Source: Thermothelomyces thermophilus ATCC 42464
Taxonomy: Eukaryota; Ascomycota; Sordariomycetes; Sordariales; Chaetomiaceae
Assembly (NCBI RefSeq): GCF_000226095.1
Contig: NC_016472.1
Coordinates: 8,556,001 to 8,620,000, forward strand
Direction of reading: 5' to 3'
Length of the DNA stretch: 64,000 nt
Under the pieces are notes generated by a model that did not search any database, was not told the origin of the DNA, and was given only the letters and a program-made list of their open reading frames with translations. Of the stretch, positions 12,001 through 23,305 are shown one piece after another. How positions within the stretch are numbered: position 1 is the first letter of the stretch; the number at the start of each line of letters is the position of its first letter. The translations under genes and the position numbers were made by a program.

Positions 12001-12494
12001 GACTGCTTAAACTGTGTTAGCTACGGTCGAATGCTCGTAGTCCGGCTTGTCACCAGTTCATCCATCCCATATATCTGAACGACATGCACACTCCAGAAAA
12101 CCTCAAAGAGCCTGTTCACTAGTAGAAGGGTCCCTAGCTATCCCGTTACTCACAAATAAGCGACTGTTATCCGCCGAACGCCGTGTCCCTCCTCAATTCA
12201 TGCTCTTTACCCTGAATACCATCATGAGTGCGCATCTGAAACATAATTGCTGCCAGACTACGTAGTTTGCGGCAGAAAGGCCACACCAGGTCCAAGACGA
12301 CACAATCTTTCAGAAACAGGAACCACCGTGCATAGCACCGGCGACCAACCAACACGCCATCTGCCTCAGGGAACTTGCGAAGTCCGTCTAAGAAGAAAGG
12401 AGAAATACATCCATGGTAGAACTTTCGAGAGTACGGAGCCGAGGAATGATTTTTGGGGGGTGATGTGGTCAACAGCCTGATAATCCTGCGGTAT
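9068..12494. other. 3.4-kb gene-poor region
   Basis: No frame here has family resemblance, convincing splice partners or the GC-rich codon bias of the neighbours. Visible contents: an A-run at about 9201-9217, purine/pyrimidine-biased leader DNA upstream of the PH gene to about 9800, and ACATAC/GTAC-rich palindromic stretches near 11690-11740. It may hold long leaders, a non-coding RNA or an old decayed insertion; sequence alone does not decide. Confidence 0.5.
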
Positions 12495-13676
12495 CTATTC
12501 CTCCGCGGCGGAAGATTCCTGTGCGGCGGTTGCAGACGTGTGCTTAGCATCGTCCTCTTCCGATACCGACATGGAATGGTTCAGGTGTGACGAATGGGAC
12601 GGCTCGTGAGACAGTGATGTATTATTGTTGCCCTGTAGCTCGGCAAGTTGGCGTTCTTCAGGATGAAGGTCAGCAACCTCCCTGTCTTGTAGGGCGGTGG
12701 GGCCCACTGATGATAACTGCAATGTAATAAACGTACCCATTTCTCGAATGCGATGGCGCAGCATCTGGTTTTCGCGAACGAGCATCTGGCTCTCCGCTTG
12801 GTAGAAGGCGCTCTCGTCACGGCCAGCCAGAGCCCACGGCTCGCCGCTGTCGGCACTGATGGATGTGGAACGCAACCTGGGAGAGGCGTTTCGGCTGGGC
12901 GTTCTGGATCGGTGGCGCAGATCGGCCCGGGCCATGTCAAACGAGCTGCGCGGGAAGACTGGAGAACGCGGGAGGGAACCGGAGGTATTCGGCACTGATA
13001 CCGGCACAGACCTTTCAGACGACTGATCATCACCCGCGACCGCGGACGAGTTCTGCTGCTGTTGGCGTTGAATCTCTGCGGCAGAGTATCAGCAGACCAG
13101 TCCTTGTCAGACGCCAAGAATCCACCAGTAACCACCGGACGCTGGGAAGGGACAAACATGCCGCGACGTGACATACGCTCCTGCAGCTGCCTAATCTGAG
13201 CAAGCAGCCGGTTGACCTGAAACTCTTGTTCGTTCTCTAGCTCTTGGTGGAGCTCCCCGAGGCTGGGAGCTCGGTTGTGGTTCGGCGTCCTAGTTGCGAT
13301 CAAGCGAGGGGAGCCAGCCACAGGGATCGGGCTGCTGCTTCGGTAGCTCCTGTTTTGAGAGTCTGACACCATCTCGCCTGGTGCTGGCGTCGACGGGTCG
13401 GCCATTTGGAGATTCATCAGGACTTGGGAACGACGGCGACCGGTACTTGGTGATCGGTGACGGGGAGACAGGGGACTTCTAGGCGAGGCTAGGCAACGCA
13501 TTAGCGTGAGATCCTCGAACTGTTCATGACGACGTACCTCTGCCAGGAGATTCGCGCTGTAAACCGGCATTCAGGGTCGCGGCAGCCTGGAGAGAGATGG
13601 ACGGGTGCCTCGATGGAGATGCCGATGCAGGGCCGTCCCCATTCGGAAGCTGAGGAAGCTCAGGGTCGGGCGACAT
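12495..13676 (-). CDS. Conserved fungal coiled-coil protein, function unknown
   Basis: Exons 13538-13676, 13177-13488 and 12495-13075. The 49-bp and 101-bp introns restore a continuous frame (SPGR/ASPRSPLSP and RQLQE/QIQRQQQQNSS), giving about 343 residues. The start MSPDPELPQLP is chosen at 13676; an in-frame ATG also exists at 13769. The protein is Ser/Pro/Arg-rich with two short coiled-coil segments: one in the middle (ELHQELENEQEFQVNRLLAQIRQL, about residues 100-125, read here as separate pieces) and one near ENQMLRHRIREM. A conserved-looking block, SFDMARADLRHRSRTPSRNA, lies between them. The tail is acidic and Ser-rich. After the second coil a GT..AAG segment of 51 nt is in frame and could be an additional small intron. 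I recognise the style as conserved in filamentous fungi but know no function. Confidence 0.75.
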
Positions 13677-15140
13677 GGGTGCGGTGTGAAATCGACAGCT
13701 GTCTGTGAATTGCTGCCGGGTTCGATATCGTGGCCACGGTGACAGATTGGGTGCTACCTGGGTAGGCAAGGTAAATCGGTGCCCCGCTACTTAAGGCAGG
13801 TCTCGATCGGGAAGTACGGTGGAGAATGGGTACCTAGGGTAGGCACGATGTGGCGGGTCGACTAAGGACGGGAAAATGCAAAGAAGTGGTAGCTTGTGGC
13901 CTGAGGAAGAAACGACCGGGCGGGCCAGAACCCAACAGTCCAGACAGCAGCCCACTACTGGAACGTTATGGTGAGATGTTACCACAAGGACAGGGTCAGC
14001 GGCTCACAGATGAGGCGATGCGGCGAAATCCAGCAAAGAAGTTCGTGGCGAGGCAAAGTGGTTTGTCAGGTTTCTAAATTTCTTGAGCACCGGTCAAAAG
14101 CGGCGAACTGTGTTCTTTTGCACCGCTGCACGTTGCTCAAGTGGTTGGGTGGCATATGCAAACCGTCCACGGGCAGTTTCTACAACACATCGACTCTCCA
14201 CAGGAAGGTGGGGTGCTCCGAGGTCCTCAACAGCCACGGAGACTCTGCCGCGTGACGCAACAATTGGATCCATGCGGCAGACCCACGAATAAAATGCGGG
14301 GCAGGCACGTCACTTCTGACTGATGTCCTGAAGAGGCACAGCTCCAAAGTGCACAGTCACCGTTGCACGACAACTGACGTCGCTTCACCCTAAACTGGAA
14401 GATGGTGCTCTATTCCGGCAAACAGTCCCCAGTTGCCAGGTACATGCAAATATCTCGAGATCACAGATTGCTTCTTATCGGGTACCTTACCAATCTCTCT
14501 GAATCGTGCAACTCCACTTACTCCCTTCCAACTACTACACTGTACACACACATTATCCGCGCCACTAACTCCAGTGGACACCAAGCCATATATGTCAGGG
14601 CTGTCATGCGGTGCAGGGAATCCGCGGCGTCAATGTAGGTTAAAGCCACGCGACGCGTTGTCAGATCAGTTGCTCTCTAAATTGCCGACTAGGAAGAGAA
14701 GGCCGAGTTCGTCTGCTTCGTGCCTTGTCCCCCAAATTCCAGGCGACATGTACGGAGAGCTCCAGAATATTCCAGCATTTTTTTACTTGCCTGGGTCGCT
14801 CGGACCACAATGGTCCAGATCAGTTGAGTTTTTGAAGCTGAGGTACGTACTGTATGTATGTACATACATACATACGTAATACCTCAACAGTTCCTGAGCG
14901 GCCCTGCTGTAACAGTGCCGCGGTTGGCCGACGCCGAACGAAGCCGGGTTCCTGGGTCCAGGCCCACACCAGCCACAATCAAGCCGAACCACGCGCAGCA
15001 CGCAGGAAGTCCAAGCAGCAAGGAGGGGCAGAAGCAGGCAGCTGCTCCCGGAGATCCACGAGGTCCTGCGTAGGCTTCAAGACGCTCGGCTGCGTACAGG
15101 GATAGTCCGTCGGTATCTTACTTGGTGAAGCCGACCCGAA
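13677..15140. other. Divergent intergenic region upstream of the coiled-coil gene and the L2HGDH-like gene
   Basis: About 1.5 kb with no supported gene. It contains an imperfect hairpin of TATG/CATA repeats at 14839-14886, listed separately. Confidence 0.55.
14839..14886. repeat. Imperfect 48-bp hairpin of GTAC/TATG repeats
   Basis: The left arm TGAGGTACGTACTGTATG pairs with a right arm ending CATACGTAATACCTCA, around a TATGTACATA core. It is nearly palindromic, with a few mismatches and a length difference. Similar GTAC-rich stretches occur at about 11690, 38600 and 51507. Confidence 0.7.
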
Positions 15141-16454
15141 ATGCGCCCTGGTCGGAGCTTACCACTCGCTCTCTGTTCCGGCGCCTTCCGGGTTCGGCAC
15201 CGGACCTCGGCCCTACACCATGCCGCCGCATCCCAGCGCTGCTTTTCTCAAACAACGTTTCGTGCCGCCGACTTCACCCACGCCGTCATAGGCGGCGGTG
15301 TAGTCGGCCTAGCCATCGCCCGCAGCCTCGCCCAGCGCTCCAACTCCAGCGGCTCCGGATCATCATCACCATCATCATTGTCGACGTCGTCGAGCACCCT
15401 CCTCCTCGAGCGGCACCCCGCCGTTGGCACCGAGACCTCCTCGCGCAACAGCGAGGTCATCCATGCGGGCATCTACTACGGCGCTTCCTCGCTCAAGACG
15501 GCCCTCTGCATCCAGGGTAAGGCGCTCCTGTACCACTACTGCGCCGCCCACGCCATCCCGCACCGGCGCACCGGCAAGTGGATCGTCGCGCAGACGGACG
15601 CCCAGCGCGCCGCCCTGCAGGCCGTCCACGACTTTTGCACGCGCGAGATCCACGTGCCCGTGCGCTGGGTCGGCGCCGAGGAGGCCGCGAGGCGCGAGCC
15701 CGCCGTCCGGGCCGACAAGGGCATCCTCGAGAGCCCCACCACCGGCATCGTCGACAGCCACTCGTTGATGATGTCGCTGCTGGGCCAGTTCGAGGACGCC
15801 GGCGGGACAGTTGCGCTGGGAAGCAGGGTGGAGGCGATCACCCCCTTGGGCGGGGACGGGAGCAGCGGCTGGGAGCTGGCGGTGCGGGACCTGGCGTCCG
15901 GGGAGGTCTCGACCGTGACGGCCGAGACCATTATCAATTCTGCCGGGCTGGGTGCGGTGGACATCCACAACATGATTGTGCCGCCTGAGAGAAGGAGGGA
16001 GATGTTCTATGCCAAGGGGAACTATTTCTCCTACGGCGCGTCGAGTCCCAAGGTCGGCACGCTCGTGTATCCGGCGCCGGAGCCGGGTCATGGAGGGCTG
16101 GGGACACATCTGACGCTGGACATGGGTGGGCGCATCAAGTTCGGGCCGGACGTCGAATGGGTTAATTCCCCTGACGACCTGGCCGTCAATGAGTCGCGGC
16201 TGGCCCAAACTGTGAGGGAGGTCAAGAAGTACCTCCCGGGTCTGGATGAAACGCAGTTACAGCCCGACTATGCCGGGATAAGGCCCAAGCTGTCGAAGCA
16301 AGGCGCCGTGGCGCATGGCAAGGGGTTTGTGGACTTTATCATTCAGAAGGAGGAGGGTTATCAAGGATGGGTTAACCTGCTGAATATCGAGAGTCCTGGA
16401 CTCACAAGCAGCCTGGCGATAGCAGAGAAGGTCAGGAAGCTTTTATATGGATAG
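15141..16454 (+). CDS. L-2-hydroxyglutarate dehydrogenase-like FAD oxidoreductase, mitochondrial
   Basis: Intronless, 437 residues. It resembles the L2HGDH/LhgO branch of the DAO family, which oxidises L-2-hydroxyglutarate to 2-oxoglutarate with FAD and so clears a metabolite made by side reactions of malate and lactate dehydrogenases. The first 40 or so residues are rich in Arg, Ser and Ala with no acid, as in a mitochondrial presequence. The FAD-binding loop HAVIGGGVVGLAIARSLAQ is at about residues 48-66. The family block SSRNSEVIHAGIYY follows, and further on TGKWIVAQ, GNYFSYG and the C-terminal GIRPKL. Length fits the family (about 400-460). A serine-rich insert sits between the first strand and the LLLERHPAVG motif. 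Substrate is inferred from the family. Confidence 0.9.
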   Translation: MRPGRSLPLALCSGAFRVRHRTSALHHAAASQRCFSQTTFRAADFTHAVIGGGVVGLAIARSLAQRSNSSGSGSSSPSSLSTSSSTLLLERHPAVGTETSSRNSEVIHAGIYYGASSLKTALCIQGKALLYHYCAAHAIPHRRTGKWIVAQTDAQRAALQAVHDFCTREIHVPVRWVGAEEAARREPAVRADKGILESPTTGIVDSHSLMMSLLGQFEDAGGTVALGSRVEAITPLGGDGSSGWELAVRDLASGEVSTVTAETIINSAGLGAVDIHNMIVPPERRREMFYAKGNYFSYGASSPKVGTLVYPAPEPGHGGLGTHLTLDMGGRIKFGPDVEWVNSPDDLAVNESRLAQTVREVKKYLPGLDETQLQPDYAGIRPKLSKQGAVAHGKGFVDFIIQKEEGYQGWVNLLNIESPGLTSSLAIAEKVRKLLYG

Positions 16455-17121
16455 CTAACAATTTAAACACAACTGCGCTCTGCAAATTGAGGACCAGTCT
16501 GTCAGGAGCGCAGATCAGAAGAGCGTAAATAAACGCCGTGATCTCTCTGCCGAAACGTGCACATCCCAGGCCTAGTTTGCGTGTAAAGCCTATTAGGCCC
16601 GGTTGACCGATCAAGCCGACCTGCGATTTTTTTGTTCTGGGAACCAACGTTATACTCGTGAACTCTGAGAGACCGGCCAGAGCTATTGACAATCTCGGCC
16701 ATCAGCACCTCACAACCAATCGCCATGTCACTAGAACGCCTGTAACGCCTTTCCCATGCAATGCGGCCCCCCCCAAAAGGTCCCATGTCCGATGTCCTTA
16801 GTTGAAAGTGATACTCGGAGATAGCCTCCGCCCAAATAAATTGACTCGAAACTCGTAGATACCATTCTCGGCACCAATGAACCTGAGAATGAAGATTAGA
16901 TACTTTTCATACTTTCCTTCCGTCCCATGTCCCGAGGTTAGGCTGAAACTTACAGAGTATCCCCGTGGTCACTCCAGGCCAGCCCGGCCGTGTCGTACGG
17001 TCCAGGGCGCGAGTGCGAAGTCACGTAAGTTCCGAGGACTCGTCGGGTGGGACTGTCTTCCCACTCGCGCATGAGGTACGCAGCTCTATACCGCGGCATC
17101 AAGTCAGCACAAACTCCTGTG
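16455..17121. other. Convergent intergenic region
   Basis: 3' flanks of the L2HGDH-like gene (+) and the DUF2415 gene (-). No gene, RNA or repeat seen. Confidence 0.55.
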
Positions 17122-19192
17122 TCAATGGCTCCTCAGAGGCGTGGCTTCGGGAGGTTGGGTCCCGCTGGGTAAGGGGTCGTCGTACAGGGCCTCCACATTA
17201 TCCCAGCCGCCCGAGAAAGTGGGATTCGTGGTGTTTGCCAAGAGCCGCGAGACCAGCGCGCCGCGTCCGCTGGTTCCCGATCCCGCGGTCCCCAGGGCGA
17301 TGCTAAGTCCAGAGAAGGGGCTGGCTGCATACCGGCGTCTCTCGCCATTGCTGTCCTCCCGCGTCCGCAACCGCTCATGCGTGTCCCGAATCCGCTCTCT
17401 TTGGTCACGGATGTTGTCCAGTATCTCGTTCACCGCGCGCGAAACACTCGCCGTCCGTTCTCTGCGGGGTGCCTCGGCCGCCCGAGCCGCTCTCTCGGCC
17501 CAAGGCGGTCTTGAGCCAGTGCCCGATCCGGTACCGCCACCTCCACTGGTGCCGTTGCTGTTGCTGCCACCGCTTTCCGAGCCTGTCCTGTTAGGGCCTG
17601 CATTGTATTGGTCCTGACGTCGGCGAAAATCTTGGATTGCTTCCAAGACAGCCGTTTCTTCTCCCGTCAGTGGCACGTTAATCCGTGCCAAGGGCGTCTG
17701 TCCTTCAGGCTGACGAGTTGGTCGGCTTCCTGCCGAGGCTTCCGCCGACCTTGCATAGCTCGAGAGTAGAGACTCACCCCCCTCTTCCCGCGGTTCAAAA
17801 AGGCGGAAGTCGATGGTACCTCGGTCGAGGCCGAAGTCAGCAATACCTCGGTCAGTGACCGCCAGGTCGTCAAAGTCACCGTCTTTATCAAGGTATAGAA
17901 TCTGCCGCGAGTCAAAGCCCGCGCGAATATCGGCGATACCTACACGGCCTCGATCCTCGGTCCAGGCTAGAAGGTCGATTGGGCCAGGAGAGAACGCCAT
18001 GTCTCGCACGGCGCCGAATTCGGCATTCGGCCGAGAGGCGTGGAACGACGTAATCAACGGATTTACCCCCGGGGTGACCAGCGCGGCAACGTCAAACACC
18101 GAAATCGTGCCGTATTGGGTTCCCACGGCAAGGTACGTACCCGTGCTGGAGAAGCAGGCTGCGAAGCTCCCCCTGCTACTAGTCAGCGACCCGTGTGCCC
18201 TCATCGGAATGGGGTGATGGACCTGTTATCTGAGCGGTCATCTTTACTCTGGCTCTTCAGCTGGATCCTGCCGCATGCACTCCATTCGTACACTGGACGG
18301 TCTGCAGCTCTGGCGGATGCGCCACTTTCCGATTTCTTCTCTTTCCGCTCGTGGATATACAGGTAGGGATCATCGCTGATGGCAATAAGAAGTCGCCCGT
18401 CGGGGGAGATGACCCCACGGTTCATGTAGTCAGGATAAGTGATCTTATCCAGCGGTTCCTGATCCCGAAGGCTAACCACAACGACAGAGCTGTCGTTGTG
18501 GGCCAAGACGGCAACATCCTGATCGTATGCCCCTTCAAACGGCTCGACGAGAGTGGGTGGGAACCATAGCGTAATGCAGTTTACCCGGTCCTTTCCGAAA
18601 CCAATGCTCTGTGCCATGAGGTCCTTTTGGGCACGAGCCTCTGGCGAGAGCGCCGGTGTAGGGTTCAAGACGTCGACAGAGAAGCGGCCGTCGGCTTGAT
18701 GGTCAGGCCTGCTGTCGGCTCCGCCGGGCACATCTCGCTCACCCACCCGGAATGCGCTGAACAGGCCCAGCTCGCCTCCGCAACATACCCAACCGTTGCG
18801 CGCCACAAGACACCTTGGGTTGAAAGACAGCCGTTTGACGGTGTCGACCTCTCCGGTTTTGGTGTTCAGCCTCTGTATAGGACAACTCCTGTTATCGTTC
18901 CCGGGAACTGGGAAGTAGACATGGTTCTGACCGTCGGTGCCGATGAGGGATCGTAATTGCCAATGCCTGCGGCGGGCGCGTTAGACGAAGGGACATCGCT
19001 CGTTGAGGGCGCGGATCATGAACGTACTGCCACCGAACACCGGTGCCAAAACGTCTTCGAGGTTTCGCAAGGATGAGATCCTCTGTCGGAGTGTACCTAT
19101 GCGCATGACCAAAGTCAGCGGCCACAATTCGGAGAAGCCTTTCCGGACTCGCGGCTGGTTCGAAGACCATACACGTCGGTTGAGACGGCCAT
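17122..19192 (-). CDS. DUF2415 / WD40-like repeat protein
   Basis: Four exons: 19173-19192, 19028-19096, 18223-18966 and 17122-18172. Introns are 76, 61 and 50 bp, each with a clear CTGAC or CTAAC branch site. They give 627 residues starting MAVSTDVYTPTEDLILAKPRRRF. The protein has beta-propeller-like repeats (for example VKRLSFNPRCLVARNGWVCCGG, NRGVISPDGRLLIAISDD and RGSFAACFSSTGTYLAVGTQ), then FGAVRDMAFSPGPIDLLAWT, which marks the DUF2415 segment. The last 200 residues are low complexity with Gly/Ser runs and an Arg-rich coiled stretch (DNIRDQRERIRDTHERLRTR). Homologues occur across fungi, including fission yeast, as uncharacterised WD-repeat proteins. A scaffold role is only inferred. The GTG at 18806 lies inside exon 3 and is not the start. 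Confidence 0.88.
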
Positions 19193-20325
19193 TGTGCCGA
19201 ATGTCTTGGCGTTGAGAGCTAACGCGATGCGACCATCAACGATCCGCGCTCGGTGACGCTGCGATTGCGGTGTTGAGAGATGCCGAAATGATACTCAAAA
19301 AAAAAAAAAGAGCCTTCAAGTTTGCTGTATCTTCGAAGGCGACCACTTGTCTGGGTGTTGCTGTGTGAAGTGAAGTTGCTTGAACAATGGAGGTGGGTTG
19401 GACCATGGTCGTCATCGTGGAAAAAGGTGGAGAAGGCGCAGAGCGTCGTGCGCCGGCTGGCAATTCGAACCGCGAGAGAACGGAACCCGTCGCCACTACA
19501 CTAACACCACAGCATACCTCAGGTACCAGAACCTAAAGGCTGGCTCCTACGTGCATGCAAAATCTGCCAACGGCCCGACCCTACCGCGCCTGCCCTCAGG
19601 AGGTATTTCATATGCACCAGGAGACGGATGCAGAGTACATACATACAAAGATGAAGTTTAAGAAAGCTTCCGGCTCTCGCCATGCCGCTCGAACCAGACA
19701 GCGTCAAAAGTCCGACGGTTTTTTTTTCTGCGCCACACGGCTTCCAGTGGTTCTTTCACACTAACAACCTCAATATTTACAGTGTAGAAAGGGAAAGATA
19801 GGGAAGCCGCCGATTCCCGTCTTCCACGAGTTCTCGCGTTTTTATCTCCAGAGGCTCTATTCTAAATCATATACGCCCCCTGAAATCCTTGAGTTCTGTA
19901 TCTTTGTGTGTTGAAAGGCATAGTCTTCATTGTTCACTTCGTCCCTTCTCTCGATGCTGAATGTACCTATGCACATGCAACAACATAGTGTGAACGCACT
20001 TCGCGATACTTCGGATCCCTTGTCACGTCACGTGCGTCCCTGCCTTGGGTTGCCCACAACAGCTTTTGCGCAGTTCCCGCTGGTCCGTGCATTTCAGCTC
20101 CACACCCGAGCTAGCCCGTGGCTCCGCGAATTTTTTCGAGGACCTTCGATTGAAATTTCTGCCCCGTACTTTTTTAAAAAGACTTTACCGTTCCTCCTGA
20201 TCCTTTTCATCATCTCAATCAATTCCACTATCCCATCTCCTCGTGGTCTGCTTTTCGTGTGTCCCCCCCGCCCATCCTGCTTAGAGAAGGGTGTTTTTGT
20301 TTTTTTAATATCAGATTTGTTCACA
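19193..20325. other. Divergent upstream region of the DUF2415 gene and mitochondrial Hsp70
   Basis: 1.1 kb without a supported gene. It includes an A-run near 19297-19309, pyrimidine-rich DNA near 20160-20320 that is likely the Hsp70 leader, and a heat-shock-element-like cluster listed separately. Confidence 0.55.
20128..20159 (+). promoter_or_regulatory. Possible heat-shock-element cluster
   Basis: GAA at 20128-20130, TTC at 20135-20137, TTC at 20145-20147 (one 10-bp repeat on), then GAA at 20152-20154 and TTC at 20157-20159. The last two form a perfect GAANNTTC pair. It lies about 170 bp before the Hsp70 start codon. Spacing of the other modules is not canonical, so this is only suggestive of Hsf1 binding. 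Confidence 0.35.
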
Positions 20326-22441
20326 ATGATGGCAACACGGCTTTCTCGCGCCGTAGGTTCTCCCTTGCGCGAACGTGCTTCATACCGCCATCACTAACGA
20401 CCATGAACAGCTCCCCAGGGCCGCAGTAGCTTCCCGCTCGGCGGGCATGTTCCGCAGGACCCCGGCGTTCGCTAGGTTCGAGTCCACGGATGAGAAGGTT
20501 AAGGGTGCCGTTATCGGTATCGATCTTGGTAAGTCGCGCTTTTTACTACGTCAGTCGTTAACGCACTAACGAAGTTTGCAAGGCACAACCAACTCGGCCG
20601 TCGCTGTCATGGAAGGCAAGGCCCCGAGGATCATTGAGAACGCCGAGGGTGCTCGCACAACACCTTCAGTCGTCGCCTTCGCCGAGGATGGCGAGCGCCT
20701 CGTCGGTGTCGCTGCCAAGCGCCAGGCCGTTGTGAACCCCGAGAACACTCTCTTTGCCACTAAGCGGTTAATTGGCCGCAAGTTCACCGATGCCGAGGTG
20801 CAGCGTGACATCAAGGAAGTTCCATACAAGATCATTCAGCACACCAACGGCGATGCCTGGGTTGAGGCTCGCGGCCAGAAGTACTCGCCTTCTCAGATTG
20901 GTGGTTTCATCCTCCAGAAGATGAAGGAGACCGCCGAGTCCTACCTCAGCAAGCCGGTCAAGAACGCCGTTGTCACTGTTCCTGCCTACTTCAACGACAG
21001 CCAAAGGCAGGCCACCAAGGATGCCGGTCAGATTGCCGGCCTGAACGTCCTCCGTGTCGTCAACGAGCCCACCGCTGCCGCGCTCGCCTACGGTCTGGAG
21101 AAGGAAGCTGACCGCGTCGTCGCCGTCTACGATCTCGGTGGTGGTACCTTCGATATCTCGATCCTCGAGATTCAGAACGGCGTCTTTGAGGTCAAGTCGA
21201 CCAACGGTGACACCCACCTTGGTGGTGAGGACTTTGACATTCAGCTTGTCCGCCACTTCGTGCAGCAGTTCAAGAAGGAGTCCGGCATTGATCTCTCCAA
21301 CGACCGCATGGCCATTCAGCGTATTCGTGAGGCTGCCGAGAAGGCCAAGATTGAGCTGTCGTCGTCGCTCCAGACCGACATCAACCTTCCCTTCATCACC
21401 GCCGATGCTTCGGGCCCCAAGCACATCAACCAGAAGCTCACTCGCGCTCAGCTCGAGTCCATGGTTGAGCCTCTCATCAGCCGCACTGTCGAGCCTGTTC
21501 GCAAGGCCCTGAAGGATGCCAACCTTCAGGCTAAGGACATCCAGGAAGTCATCCTCGTTGGTGGCATGACCCGTATGCCTAAGGTTTCCGAGTCTGTCAA
21601 GAGCATCTTCGGCCGTGAGCCTGCCAAGGCCGTCAACCCGGATGAGGCTGTCGCCATTGGTGCTGCCGTTCAGGGTGCTGTCCTCTCCGGTGAGGTCAAG
21701 GACCTGCTGCTCCTCGATGTTACTCCCCTCTCTCTCGGTATTGAGACCCTCGGCGGTGTCTTCACCCGTCTGATCAACCGCAACACTACCATTCCTACCA
21801 AGAAGTCGCAGGTCTTCTCAACTGCGGCCGACTTCCAGACGGCCGTCGAGATCAAGGTCTATCAGGGTGAGCGTGAGCTTGTCCGGGACAACAAGCTCCT
21901 CGGCAACTTCCAGCTCGTCGGTATCCCTCCTGCGCACCGTGGCGTTCCCCAGATCGAGGTCACCTTCGACATTGATGCCGATTCGATCGTTCACGTCCAC
22001 GCCAAGGACAAGTCCACCGGCAAGGACCAGTCCATCACCATTGCTTCGGGCTCTGGCCTGTCCGAGGCCGAGATCCAGAGGATGGTTGAGGAGTCGGAGA
22101 AGTATGCTGAGCAGGACAAGGAGCGCAAGGCTGTTATTGAGGCTGCCAACCGCGCCGACAGCGTCGTCAACGACACCGAGAAGGCTCTGAACGAGTTTGC
22201 CGACAAGCTCGACAAGACCGAGGCTGACCAGATCCGCGAGAAGATGACTGCTCTTCGCGAGTTCGTTGCCAAGGCTCAGTCTGGCGAGGTCACGGCCACT
22301 TCTGCTGAGATCAAGGAGAAGATGGACGAGCTCCAGGTCGCCAGCTTGAACCTCTTTGACAAGCTGCACAAGGCCCGCGCCGAGTCTGGCGAGCAGAGCC
22401 AGAGCACCGAGGGCGAGAAGAAGGACGAGCCCAAGGCTTAA
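20326..22441 (+). CDS. SSC1: Mitochondrial Hsp70 chaperone (Ssc1)
   Basis: ATP-driven chaperone of the mitochondrial matrix; it pulls imported proteins through the TIM23 channel and folds them with Mge1 and DnaJ-type partners. Exons 20326-20352, 20411-20528 and 20583-22441 give 667 residues. The first intron has a CTAAC branch site; the second ends in AAG rather than the usual CAG/TAG. Residues 1 to about 40 are an Arg/Ser/Ala presequence ([19 protein letters not shown]). ATPase motifs: [34 protein letters not shown] and [13 protein letters not shown]. The linker [15 protein letters not shown] joins the substrate-binding domain, and the C-terminal lid ends in a charged tail. Length agrees with known mtHsp70s. 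The start could be either of two adjacent ATGs. Confidence 0.97.
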
Positions 22442-23305
22442 AACTTCTCGCTCTCAATGTGGGATCTTCCCCAATAACCTTGTATTTTCTCCCATGTGTC
22501 TGACTTGGTTGGAGCGGTCTCCAGTGTATATTCTGTGTACTCATATACTGTGTTAAAGGGTTTTTGCGGTCCTCCAGTTGTTTAATATGCAGACGGCGGA
22601 CGGCGTTCAATGAGCATCAAAACTGGTGCGTTTCATGGGCAGGGGTCATTTCATGAATTTTCGATGATGGGCAGGAATGGGATGGGGGCTGGATAAAGAG
22701 GTGCATACGTGCGTCTGTAAATGTCTACACGATCACAAGAAGAATATAATCCAAATCCCCCCTCAGAAGTAGTGGTCTCTATGTTTCCTGCCCACAACTC
22801 ACATCTACGCGGCCGGCCCTGCGGAAAGGATGTACCATCATCACACCGACCCCAGACCTGTTACTTGTTGCATGAACTGCCAACTCTACGGGTGTATCAT
22901 GACCCGAAAAAAAGAGAAGCTTCGCCCTGACACCAAAGATTTGAGAGCTGTGTATGTATGTACTGTGCAAAGTAGTTACACGCCCATGGAGTTCTGGAGC
23001 AGCTCTGTTAAGTTGTTCAGAGCAAAGCCGGGATTACTAAAAAATGCACTTCAAGGCACGCTCATCAAATCACATTTGGCCGCGCAGACGAACAGGGCAC
23101 AGACGAAGACCCCCCAAGTTATGTATGTTTCCCATCCCACATGTCTCTCTCTCTACCCACTCTCTCTACCCACTGCCCTCTGAATAAATAAATAGAATAG
23201 ACAGGATGCACATTGATTTCTCTCTTTTTTTTTTTTTCTTTGTTCCCACCCAACAACCTAACTCGTAAAATAATACGGCTTGGCACGATTCCCGAACCCT
23301 TTGTT
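22442..23305. other. Convergent intergenic region between SSC1 and SRP68
   Basis: 3' flanks of both genes. A T-run occurs at about 23226-23239. No gene or structured repeat seen. Confidence 0.55.

Noticed and set aside
15375-16208. Minus-strand frame opposite the L-2-hydroxyglutarate dehydrogenase-like gene
   Set aside because: Antisense shadow of GC-biased codons; the plus strand has clear FAD-binding motifs.
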